DNA of 64,000 bases from Dastarcus helophoroides (Eukaryota; Arthropoda; Insecta; Coleoptera; Bothrideridae), in the NCBI GenBank assembly GCA_028583605.1, contig CM053331.1:9594857-9658856 (forward strand), in the 5' to 3' direction. The position numbers and the translations under genes were made by a program. Under the pieces are notes generated by a model. It was not told where the DNA came from and ran no database searches. It worked only from the letters and a program-made list of their open reading frames with translations. Shown in pieces: positions 52,115 to 62,340 of this stretch (within the stretch, counting starts at the first letter, position 1; every line of letters begins with the position of its first letter).

Positions 52115-54000
52115 TGATAATCTTTTTATAGAAATTCCATTTATTTTCTCGAAATTTCGAACTTTTACTCAGAAATCGACTATTTTAAACTTAAATTTTA
52201 TTTTTTCACAACCATTGTTTTCAAAATTCAACCCTTTGCTTAGAACTTAAATAATTTTAGGAACTGTCGATTTTTTCATAATATGGCTTTTTAACAAAAA
52301 AACCGCATCTTACTTTTTTTAATCCCAATTCTCCCCTATTTTCCGAAATAAACTTTTAATAGCTTATTTTTCAAATCCCGAGTTTTTAATATTGACGTTT
52401 TAAATTCTAGAGTTTTCTGTGTGACACTTTCTTTAAATTTCGACGGTTTTTTCGACATTACAAATTTATTGTTGAGTTTCTTTTTCTTAATCTCTTTATT
52501 TTTCTCAAAATTCGATTTCTTGAAAAATATGCATTTTTTCTAAGTACAACTTCCTGGAAATTTAACTTGTTTCTAAAGATAAACTTTATTAACATTTTTC
52601 ATATTTTCTCTAGAGATTCAACCTTTTATTTCTTACTATATTTTGATTGTGTTTCCGGAAAATGTTCTCATTTTTTAATAATTTTCCTAATTTTTGTCCT
52701 ATTCGCGTAAGTTGAACTTTACTGTAAAATTCAACTTTTTTCTTAAAAGATGATTTTCTTTTTTAAGTTTTTCCAAATTTTCCATCGACAGAATTCGTTT
52801 TTTCTTTCGTAAATTTCCGTTATGCTCAAAATTCAACTTTTGTCAAAAATTTTACTTTTTCTGAAAAATCTTGACTTTATCAAAAGATTTACTACTTTTA
52901 AAATTTGTGTTTTTTTTTTACTCTAAATTTGGAAGCTCTTAAGAAGATTTGGTTTTCTTTGAACATTTCAATGTTTTTTTTTTAATTTTCACTTTATGGA
53001 AGGTTCGATTTGTTTCTCTAAGCTCTTCTCCTTTTTTCAAATTATTTTGCAGATTTCAAGTTTTAACTTATATTCTGTCAAAACGTGATATTTTTGTTAA
53101 AATTTTCTACGTTTTTCTAAATTTCTACTATTTATTGCAAACTTTGACATTTTTCTAAAGACCTTGACCTTTATTTCAAAATTGGTTTTGTTTTCGACAA
53201 TTTCAACTTATTTTTCCAAATGCAAGTTCCTAAAATGTTTGACTTATCTCTTATTTCAAATTTGACCTTTTATGTCTAAGCATATTTTGACATTCGAAAT
53301 TGTTCTTTTTATTTTCTCAAACATCGTTTTGTTTGTCTTTATTGTCAGAATTGGACTTTTTTTCTTAAAATATGATTTTGTTTTGAAAAGCTTGGTATAA
53401 TATTCAAATTCGAAATTTTTCCACGAATTTAGCTTTCTCTGGAAAACTTCGAATTTTTTTAAGTTCTCATTTCTTCTCAAAAGGTTTTGCTTCTTTCCAA
53501 CTTTTTTTTTATAAAAATGTGGCAAGTTTTCTCAAATTTTAAATTTTTTTGACGACCTTTTGAAAATGTATCTTTTCTCGAAATTTAAATGTATCCTGAA
53601 AATTCAATTCTCTCAAAATTTAATTTCCTCTAGAAATTTTTTTGTTTATTTCGCTATTTTTTTAATTTTTGATTTGTTCTCCAAATCCATACTTTTTTTT
53701 GAATTTCTATTTTTGAAATTCGTACTTTCTTTTCAAAATTTGAAATTTTTGCTAGACCGACTTGATTTACCCTTAAATTTCACTCCATATATAATAGGAT
53801 ATAATATATAATAAGAAATCAAAATGTGACATTTTTTGTTAGAAATTTTAAATATTTTTGTAGATTTTTTCTGTAATTTGTTTCTTTTTTATCTTAAAAA
53901 CTTAAGGCTATGTAAAAATATAAGCGAAAATTTAACAAATACGAGAAATCCAAATTTAGGCTTTTTTTTCAAAGGCTGCCTTTTTCGAAAAATTTGGACC
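52115..54000 (+). repeat. Satellite-like block, pyrimidine orientation
   Basis: Units such as TTTCTCGAAATTTCGA and TTTTTCTCAAAATTCG, uniformly oriented. An AT-only patch TATATAATAGGATATAATAT occurs near 53787. The frames at 52949, 53256 and 53560 are Phe/Lys-rich by-products. Confidence 0.7.
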
Positions 54001-54641
54001 TAATTTGTTTTCTTAAAATTCTGTCCAAATATTAATAAAAGAGGCACACTTGTTGAAACAAGTTTTTTTTATTTAGACAATATTTCTTAGAAATATCAAT
54101 TTTATTTCAACACTGTCAAAATTTAAATAATAAAATAAAAATTTCGAATAAAATATTTTTGGAACATTTTGGCTCACATAATCAAATAAAATGTAAAATT
54201 AGGAGTTTTGTTCTGCGCATCAATTTTTCTTAGAATAGATATTTACCCCATGTCAATTAAAGTATTAGATTCAAATTACTCGAGAAGGTATCTTTACTTG
54301 ATCTCTCACGTGCCATGTGATGGGCAGCCGAGAATTAAAAAAATGTCTCGAAATTCTAATTTTAATCTTAACATTTTGATTAAGAATTACACCTATAAAG
54401 TCAAATTGGGTTTCCAAATGAAATTTTCTAAAAAACAATAAAAAGTAAAATATAGAAATTTTGGTAAAAAAATTGGAATACCAATAAAACTTTAAATTAA
54501 TAAAAAATCAACCTAAAATACATATAACGAGATTAAACTTGAAACATTATGGCTAAAGATTTAAAAATTAATTAAAAATTTGGTCAAAACATTGTTATTG
54601 CATTTCAGGAAAAAAATTCAGAGCTGCGTTCTATAACATAT
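54001..54641. other. AT-rich transition, no gene
   Basis: Mixed AT-rich sequence with a weak purine-orientation satellite trace from about 54330. Frame 54208-54441 is not recognisable. Confidence 0.4.
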
Positions 54642-54768
54642 TGTAACGCAATGTTAATAGAATTTAGAATAGAATTGTATAATTTAGTAAATAAAAAAAA
54701 GTTTCTAGAAGGATCTGATAAGGGGTAAGCGGCCGTGATAACGAAACAAATGGCAGATAAGCGTAACA
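54642..54768 (+). mobile_element. LTR 4: solo LTR with large internal deletion, TSD ATAT
   Basis: Only 127 bases remain of the LTR 1 family. From TGTAACGCAATG it follows LTR 1 almost base for base up to GGCAGATAAGCG, then jumps to the terminal TAACA. ATAT flanks both ends (54638-54641, 54769-54772). The junction falls on CGT, present in LTR 1 both at the left breakpoint (AAGCGTTCC) and near the end (CCCGTAACA), a 3-base microhomology. TATA box and polyadenylation signal are gone. Confidence 0.88.
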
Positions 54769-54772
54769 ATAT

Positions 54773-55543
54773 AATACCAAAATTAGAAATAAAAAAACTA
54801 GAAATGTTTAGAAAGAAAAAGTCAATATTTTAAGCAAACAAAAAATTTAAGATGGGCTTTAAATTACAAAAAGTGTTGAGATTAAAAAAAATGTCCAGAA
54901 CAATTCTAAATTTGAGTTAAAATTTTAGAAATTAAAAATAGTAAACTCTAAGTTGAGACATTTAAAATAAATGAATGAATCAATGAATAAATAGATGACA
55001 TCTAAATGATAAAAAAACGATCAATTTTCAAAAACAAACTTATATTATTTATCTAAAAAAATACCGAAATTTGGATGAAACCAGATATATAAAAAATATA
55101 TTAAAGTGGAGATTCTAAAAAAAAAACTTTATATTTCTGAAAATGTTACAACTTTATGATAAAGACTATGCTAGAACCCTCAACAATTTTTAGCGCTTGG
55201 AGTCTCCTCGACTAGGAAAGGAATTCTAACTTTTTTCTCGAAATTACGACAATCTTTTTTTATACATATCATTACATTAATCTCAAATGTAAGATAGAGA
55301 GGTTCTTATCCATTTGTCTATTGAAACTGTGGTTATAAATAAATAGTTTCGACAAAATGTAGCCCAGGATGATTACATTCCAATTTGTCAATGGTCCAGC
55401 CTTGTTTTTGGACATATTTGGCCGCCAGTTGGGCAAAACTGCAAAGTGTGCTACGTCGAATTTTGAGCTGTCATCTGTGCTCGGCTTAACTTGCGATCTT
55501 CCTAAGTTCAGCAAGCTCTATTTCCAAAGTTTCTATATTTTTT
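54773..55543. other. AT-rich stretch with weak satellite trace, no gene
   Basis: Loose purine-orientation satellite words from about 54780 to 55190, then ordinary sequence. Overlapping opposite-strand frames at 55272-55608 match no family I recognise. Confidence 0.4.
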
Positions 55544-55716
55544 GGTGGAACGGACTGGTCCTTGGTTATCTTCGAAAACTGATATACAAATCTACAACAT
55601 ACTACTAAATATCTCTCTGAAGATGATAATTGGTTATCGAATTGCGTTAGGGCAACTGTTGTGTTTTTTAATCTTCTTTTTTAGGGGACAAGATTTGCAT
55701 ATTAATTTTTGAAGTT
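55544..55716. repeat. Palindromic dispersed repeat, copy D
   Basis: Begins GGTGGAACGGACTGGTCC, the best-preserved outer end of the family, then CTTGGTTATCTTCGAAAAC. It passes CTCTCTGAAGATGATAATTG and TTGTGTTTTTTAATCTT to GGGGACAAGATTTGCAT. The left inner arm carries a deletion relative to copy B. Confidence 0.75.
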
Positions 55717-55859
55717 CTTACAGCAAATCATTTTAAACTTTAGTAACACTTTCAACTACCACTTTTTAATCAAACTCTGAGGACAATAAAACATAACGGA
55801 GCCTAATAATAATTGAAATGTAACCACTGCTGACAACGTAGCCTCGATTGACGGTCCAA

Positions 55860-56870
55860 ATTATTATCAGGATATTAAAATTTGAAGAAAACAATTGAAG
55901 TTTGAAAAAATCTATATTTAAAATAATACCTTTCTAAAAACCAAGTTTAAATTTTAAAAAATAAAGTTAGAAATTTTGCGGAATAGTCGATATTTTGCGA
56001 AAATATAGAGGTTTTGTAGACAGTTAAAATTTGAGAAAAAAATCGAAACTAAGAAAAAAGATGGAATTTTTTGAGAAAAGATGGAAATTTTGAAAAGAAA
56101 GTCCATATATCTATTTTGTTGAAAAATTAAAATTTTGGAAAATATGTCAAAGCTTCGAGGACAACCAGAAAGATTGGAAAAAATATCGAACTTTGGAAAC
56201 CAGAAATTTTAAGCAAGTTAGGTGTCGAGAAGAGTGCATATTTTGAGAAAAAAGTTGAAAACTTGGGAAAGTCCAAATTTCGAACTCCTGATTTCGAGAA
56301 AAAGGAATCAACCTTTTATAAAGACCGAAATATTTATTAAAAAGTCGACAATTTAAGAAAAAAATTGAAATTTTAGGAAGACTCAAAAATGGAAATCTAA
56401 ATTCCGGAAAAAACGTTGAAATGTAAAATGTGAGAAAAAGTGAAGATATTAGAGAAAAGAAGAAAATTAACAAATAATAAGGATATTAAACCAAAATAAA
56501 AATTTTTTGCGGTAAAAATCTGAATAAAAAGATTTGATAAAAAATGTAGAAAAAAATAAAAATGGAAATCTAATTTCAGAAAAAACGTCGAACTGTAAAA
56601 AAATCGAAAATGAGGGAAAAAGTCAGAATATTAGAGAAAAGAAGAAAATTAAAAATAATCAGGATATTAAACCAAAATAAAATGTTTTTGTGGAAAAAAT
56701 CTGAGTAAAATGATTGATAAGAAGTCTACAAAAAATAAAAATAGAAATCTAATTTCGGAAAAAAAACGTCGAACTGTAAAAAAATCAAAAATGTGAGAAA
56801 AAGTGCTTTTGAGGTAAAAAATTTAAATTTTACAAGAAACAGTCTATTTCTGGCAAAAGGAGCGACCTCC
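55860..56870 (-). repeat. Satellite-like block, purine orientation
   Basis: Units AAAAAGTCGAAATTT/TTTGAGAAAAAAG. A tandem duplication is visible: about 56390-56530 is repeated at about 56570-56710 and partly at 56740-56800, sharing CTAATTTC(A/G)GAAAAAACG, GTGAGAAAAAGT and ATTAAACCAAAATAAAA words. Confidence 0.75.
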
Positions 56871-56915
56871 TGACAGGTATTTTTTGGTGCTACCAAACAC
56901 AACAAATATGTTACT

Positions 56916-57050
56916 AGTCTTGTCCCCTGAAACCAAAAAAGATTAAAAAACACAACAAAGGTTGCATTGTTGTATTTTTTAATCTTTCTTGGTTTCAAGT
57001 GACAAGATTTGTATTTCGTTTTTTGAAGATAAGGACCAGTCCGTTCCATC
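56916..57050. repeat. Palindromic dispersed repeat, copy E
   Basis: Short near-palindrome: GTCCCCTGAAACC...GATTAAAAAACACAACAAAGG is mirrored by TTGTTGTATTTTTTAATC...GGTTTCAAGTGACAAG. It ends ...AAGGACCAGTCCGTTCCATC. The GCGTTTCGA centre is missing, giving a tight hairpin. Confidence 0.8.
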
Positions 57051-58799
57051 AAAAAAAAATATGTTACTGTTATTTTTTTTTGTATTTATTCAATTATAGG
57101 ACAATCTTTATTGAAAACGAATCTACATTCTAATTGACAATCTGCATGAAAAATTAATTTGTTTAGCCGAAAGATAATACCCCGACTTACCCAAACAACC
57201 TCCAGTAAATTCCAAACAGAATATTAAAATTTACTTTAAAACAATATGCCCGAAACCCGACGGAACACGAGGCCAAAATAAAGAGGTTTTTTATATTCCA
57301 CACCATCCCCAGCCTGTTTCCCGCTGGGACGAGAGAGATGAGCCGATTTCCGCGGATAATGCAGGCGTACTATACAGGTACATAGTTAAGAGGGTCTCCG
57401 TTCCATAATTGTCTACTTAATATTCAAAAGCCCACAAAATCTCACATAACGGGATCTGTGTTTCAAGCAGGGCCGACTCTGCCAGGCTTTAATTGTTAAT
57501 AGAATATAAAGTCACTTCCCCCAACGCTTACTTTGTATTTTAAATTGCTTAACATATTTTAGCGTGTTGTTTTACTTGCATGATAATTCCGTTAAACTAG
57601 GTTTGGGGGCATAAGCAGTTTTGCATTCATGCCCCCTTTTTTGCAGTAGTTTCATATTTATTTTTGCTTATTAAAATCAGTTGGAGGCTCAACTGAAAGA
57701 TAAACTGTGTCAATCCCAACAGCTGGTTATTTTGCTTAAATTCATTTAGTTTTATGTAATACTAGCTACCTCCTCGAGTTTGCATGCGTAAGATCCAAAT
57801 ATTTCTAAATAAAATTATTTCTCATTTCATTAATACAATAATAAATTCAAACTTTCGTACTGCTCATTCTCGTACCCATCAGAATATTTGATGACGTGCA
57901 ATATTATACCAGCGATAAACATTGCGAATTGGTTTCGCTTTTATATGTTTTGCATTATATAACCTCAAATAAAATTGATAGCATAATTGAGTTCTTAAAA
58001 ATCAGGGCTTTGAATCGCTATTTTTTTCGTTCCAGTTTTCGGTTTTTGTTATATTGGTTTTCGTTTCGACAAAATTAACGGTTTTTTCCAGTTTTCGGTT
58101 CAGTTCCGTTCGATTTTTAAAAGTTTTTTGAATTAAAAATTGATTTTTGAATATAATTTAGAAAATGTGATGACTTTTTTTCTTTAATATTACGACACAT
58201 AACTACTTCGACCTTGCATTTAAGGAAAATAATTTCTATTTTTAAGTTTAAAAATTTCATGCTGAAGCTCTGAATTTTTAGTGCCGTCGATAAACTAAAT
58301 AACACTCTTTCTATAGAGACTAAATTTGTTAAATTTCATTAAAAATAACTGAAGTAAATGGCATTTAAAATTTTTTTTTCGACCACCACTTTATTTTTAG
58401 AGGTAGAACAAAAAGTGTAAAACAAAAGCAAGTCGAAATTACTCAAGGTTTACAATGCATATATTTTCAATTTACCTTAATTAGGCAAAATTTCTAGTAA
58501 ATCCTAATTTTCTATTTAGTCCTACGTCTTACGCCACCTAGCGGTCATTTTAGAACTTCAAAAATAGTTTATAGCAATTTTTCAGGGCCACTTGTCTTAT
58601 TGAAATATTTTTCCCAAAGCTTTAAGGCCGGGGTCTGGTAAATCGCTAAGTACGATTTGGCTCTCGGATTTAAATGCCCTGTTGAGGGCGGTTAAGAGAA
58701 CAGTATTTATATTTGTTTGTAAACGTGCAAGTGGAGATTTTGACCTGTTTCTTAAGTTAGTATTTTTTGTCGCGCTTTGATAAACAATTAAAACAGAAT
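57051..58799. other. Intergenic stretch, no gene recognised
   Basis: Ordinary sequence, with a GC-richer patch at 57290-57370. Frames near 57896 and 58117 are not recognisable. See the separate entry for the GTTTTCGGTT-rich segment. Confidence 0.4.
58018..58115. repeat. GTTTTCGGTT-rich short repeat
   Basis: Contains CCAGTTTTCGGTT twice, with related TGGTTTTCGTTTCG and CAGTTCCGTTCG words, unlike the surrounding sequence. TTCGGTT-rich segments are common in insect MITEs, but no ends or duplication were defined. Confidence 0.4.
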
Positions 58800-59885
58800 G
58801 GACAATTATTTTTAAAAAATTTCAACTTCCTTTTGATATTTGGATTGTCGAAATTTCAACAAAAAAAAACGAAAGTTTCCCGAAAAATATTTTCTTCGGA
58901 AATTTTTTATTTCTCTATCGAAATTTGACTTTTTTCCAATTCAACTTCAGGGCCGTGCGGTAGATTTTCTCAGTATGATGTAACTCATAAATATCGATTG
59001 AATCCCAAATTTTCGTTTTTTTTTTAAATTTTGTATTTAGGCATTTAACTTTTATTTTTCTTTTCTTAATTTTCCTGAAAGGGCTTTTTTTTCTATTTGT
59101 GAAATTGGGTCTTAATTGCCCAATTTTTTTTCTATATCGACCTTTTTTTAAAATTTCGAGAAAGATTTTTTGAACATTCTCGACTTCTGCATCAACTAAT
59201 TTCCATTTTATTCAAATTTTGAACTATTTTAACAAAATCGCAAGTTTAAATTCGATATTTTATCCGTAAGGAGTTGTAGACTTTTTTCAGAACTCATAAT
59301 CCTAATTTTGTTACTCCAGAGTTACAAAAAAGTATTTATTTTTTAATTAAATACGGAATTTGAGAATAAGGTAAAAGCTCAAAATTTAATTTTGGGGATT
59401 AAACTTGAAAATTGGAAAAAGGTGAAATATCAAGATTTATAAAATAATTGAAAAAACATCACATTTCTTATGATTGAAAACCATTTCGAAATCTACAGAG
59501 TTCCAAGTTTCCACTTGTAATTACTATTTTTTTCTTAATATTTTAGGCATTGCAATTAAAACTTGGTTATTTAAGTCGAAATGTCAGTAATCAACTTTAA
59601 TATTTTAAGACTTATTCGACTATTCAACTTTAAGACCAAAATTTTGTGAAAGAAGTGAAAATTTCGAGTTTAAAATTACAAATTAAAATTTCAAAAAGAC
59701 AGTCGAAATTGCTCAAAATCGGAATTTCGTTTAGAAACTTTTTAAATGTTTCAAAAAGATAGAAACCGTTTTTTAATTTCGACTTCAGAAACAAAATGTG
59801 AAGAATAAAGTCAAACTTTTGAGACTAAAATCGAAATTCCAAGAAACAAGTTCAAAATTTTGAGATTATGAAGTAGAGAGTTTGA
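58800..59885. repeat. Satellite-like block with polarity switch near 59330
   Basis: Pyrimidine-orientation units to about 59280, then purine orientation (TTTGAGACTAAAATCGAAATT) toward 59885. The copy F palindrome follows immediately. Confidence 0.65.
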
Positions 59886-59888
59886 GAA

Positions 59889-60198
59889 AAATTGAAATAC
59901 ACACAAATTGTTCCCTGAAAGCAAAAAAGTTTAAAAAACACAACGCTTTTCAACAGCCAAGCTATCATCTTCAGTATCTCTCTGCAAATGACAGATTGGC
60001 TATCGAAATACGTTAGAGCAACCTTTGTTGTGTTTTTTTAAACTTTCTTGGTTTCAGTCAGAATCTTTCTGAAGGTGCTTCCTTGGCTGTCGAAACGCGT
60101 AAAAGCAACTTTTGTTGTGTTTTTTAATCTTTCTTGTTTTTAGGGGACAATTTTTGTATTTCAATTTTGAAGATAACCAAGGACCAGCGTGTTCCACC
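59889..60198. repeat. Palindromic dispersed repeat, copy F (with internal duplication)
   Basis: Contains two successive right halves: TTGTTGTGTTTTTTTAAAC...TGGTTTCAG near 60018-60057, and TTGTTGTGTTTTTTAATC...GGGGACAA near 60113-60150, each preceded by a TATCGAAATACG- or GTCGAAACGCG-type centre. It ends AACCAAGGACCAGCGTGTTCC. About 310 bases, longer than other copies because of this duplication. Confidence 0.78.
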
Positions 60199-60239
60199 AA
60201 CATTACTATATAGATCTCTAGAAAAGAGGAGACATAATT

Positions 60240-62340
60240 TCTGGGAATAAAGCTTTGAAGTTAAATTTTTTGAAAAAAAAAACACAAAAAACTATGAAAA
60301 TTGCAAGGTAAGTTTCAATTACAAATTTTAGAACAAAAATCTCTAAATTTTGAAAAGATTTAACAAAAATTATCAAAATTGAACATTTTGTTCTGAAACA
60401 AAATTTAGAGAAGAAACTTTGAGGTTTCTTGAATCGTGTACTGTTTCCTAGAAATCTATAGTGACTTTTTTTTAAACTTCAACTAAAATGTCAAAATGTT
60501 ATTTTAAGAATTTATTGAAATTTGGCCAACAAAATTTCGAGAAACAAGTAAAAATCCTAGCTTAAAAAAGGATATATTTAAATAAATTCTGAAAGAAAGT
60601 CAAAAAGTTTAAATTGGACTTAGACTTTGAAATGGAATTTCTAGAAAAAAAGTCGAAATTACAAAATTTCTAAAATTTCCATTTTACAAATGTCAATTTT
60701 TATTCCTTTTATTTTTATTTACTTATTTTCTTAAGTTCGAATTTAGAACCTATATTTTCTTAAACTCGAATTTAGGATTCGGAATTTGAGATTTTAGTCA
60801 AAATTCTGGAAAAAACTTTGAACAAAATTATGTCAGAAACTTACAAATTTTTCACGGAATTTTAAAATTAAAAAAGACGTGGCTTGAATTTTTTCCAAAC
60901 AATTTTTTTTCGACATTTTTTACATTTTTTTATTTTAAAATTTAAAAAATACGTTTTTCTTTGCTATTTTCATTTGGACTGGAAAGTAAAGGCTGAAAAT
61001 TTAATGTTTCTTTCTAGACTTGCAATTTCAAATAAAAAAAACAATTTCAGATTTAAATTAGAAATTTTGAAAAAATAGCCTAAATTTTAAAAAAATTCTA
61101 ACTGTTCTCTTTAGAACTGCACCTTGAATTATAAAAAAACGATTTTATATTTCAACTGACATTTTTGAAAAATAGCAACAGATTTGAAAAAAAAAATGAG
61201 ATTAATGTAAGGAACTTTTAAATTGAAATATTCCGTATTTCTGTCGACGTTTCCATGAAATTTCAAAATCTCTAGGAAAATTCGAATAGTTTAAACTTTA
61301 AATTAAAAATTCGAGAGAAAAGCTTGAAATTGGGCTAACGAATTGCAAACTTATAAAAAAATCCTTTGACACGTATTCCTTCTTTCAAATTTCTAAGCAG
61401 GTAAAGTACATAGTTAGAAATAGGTGACTTAAAAATGCTTCATTTTACCATTTTTGTTTCCTGTTAATTCCTTTCAAATGGACATATTCTTTTCCACAAA
61501 GGAAGCACAGTCTTTTCTCGAAATTATGAATTTTATCTTAAAATCTTCTTTGTTGGCACTTCGATTTGACTCTTAAAATTCAACTTTTTTCGAAAAATTC
61601 GACTTTGAAACAACTTTTTTTCTGAATTTCCACAAAATTTTTACCTTTTTTCTTTTAATTCGTGCCTTTTGGAATGTTGTTATTTTTTTAAACTTCGGTT
61701 TTCTAATAATTTCGACATTTTTTCTAACAGTTCGAATTTTCGAACATATTGACCTGGTCGGAATTATTAGTTTGTTCACCTTTTTAAAAGGTCGAAATTG
61801 TCAAAAAAAGCAGATTTTTTTAAAGAAAGTCGAGATCTACAATAAAATAAAAATTTCCTGAAAAAGTTGAAATTTTGAAAAATTGGGAAGTTCCAAAAAT
61901 AGCACTATTTTAAAAAAAGGGAAAATTTTGAAATGGCTACAGTTTTGTAATAAAGTCAAAATTTTGTTTTTTTTTATGATGATTTAAATTAAGTGGAAAT
62001 TTTAAAAGATCCAAGCCGAAATCATAAAAAAAGTAGAAATTAAAAATGTCAAATTCCTCAAGAAAAGCTAGAGATTTTGAAAAAATAGTTGAAAATATGT
62101 ACCAAAAAATAGAAATTCTCAAGAAAAGTCGAAATATTTAGCGAGTGGTCGACATTTTCAAAACTAAATAAAGAAGTCGAAATTATCATAAAAATCATAT
62201 TCCCCAAAAAAATTCATAATTTTCAAAACAGTCCAAAGTTTCAAGATGTCGAAATTGTGAAAATAGTTGATGCTTTCAAAATAAGTAGATTTTCAAAAAA
62301 ACTATTGAAATTTTGAAAAAAGTCAAAAGTCAAAGAGCTG
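60240..62340. repeat. Satellite-like block with several polarity changes
   Basis: Mostly purine orientation to about 61350, pyrimidine at about 61500-61790, then purine (GTCGAAATTTTGAAAAAA) to 62340. Switches are abrupt, at about 61500 and 61795. Frames at 60884, 61573 and 61937 are compositional. Confidence 0.65.
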
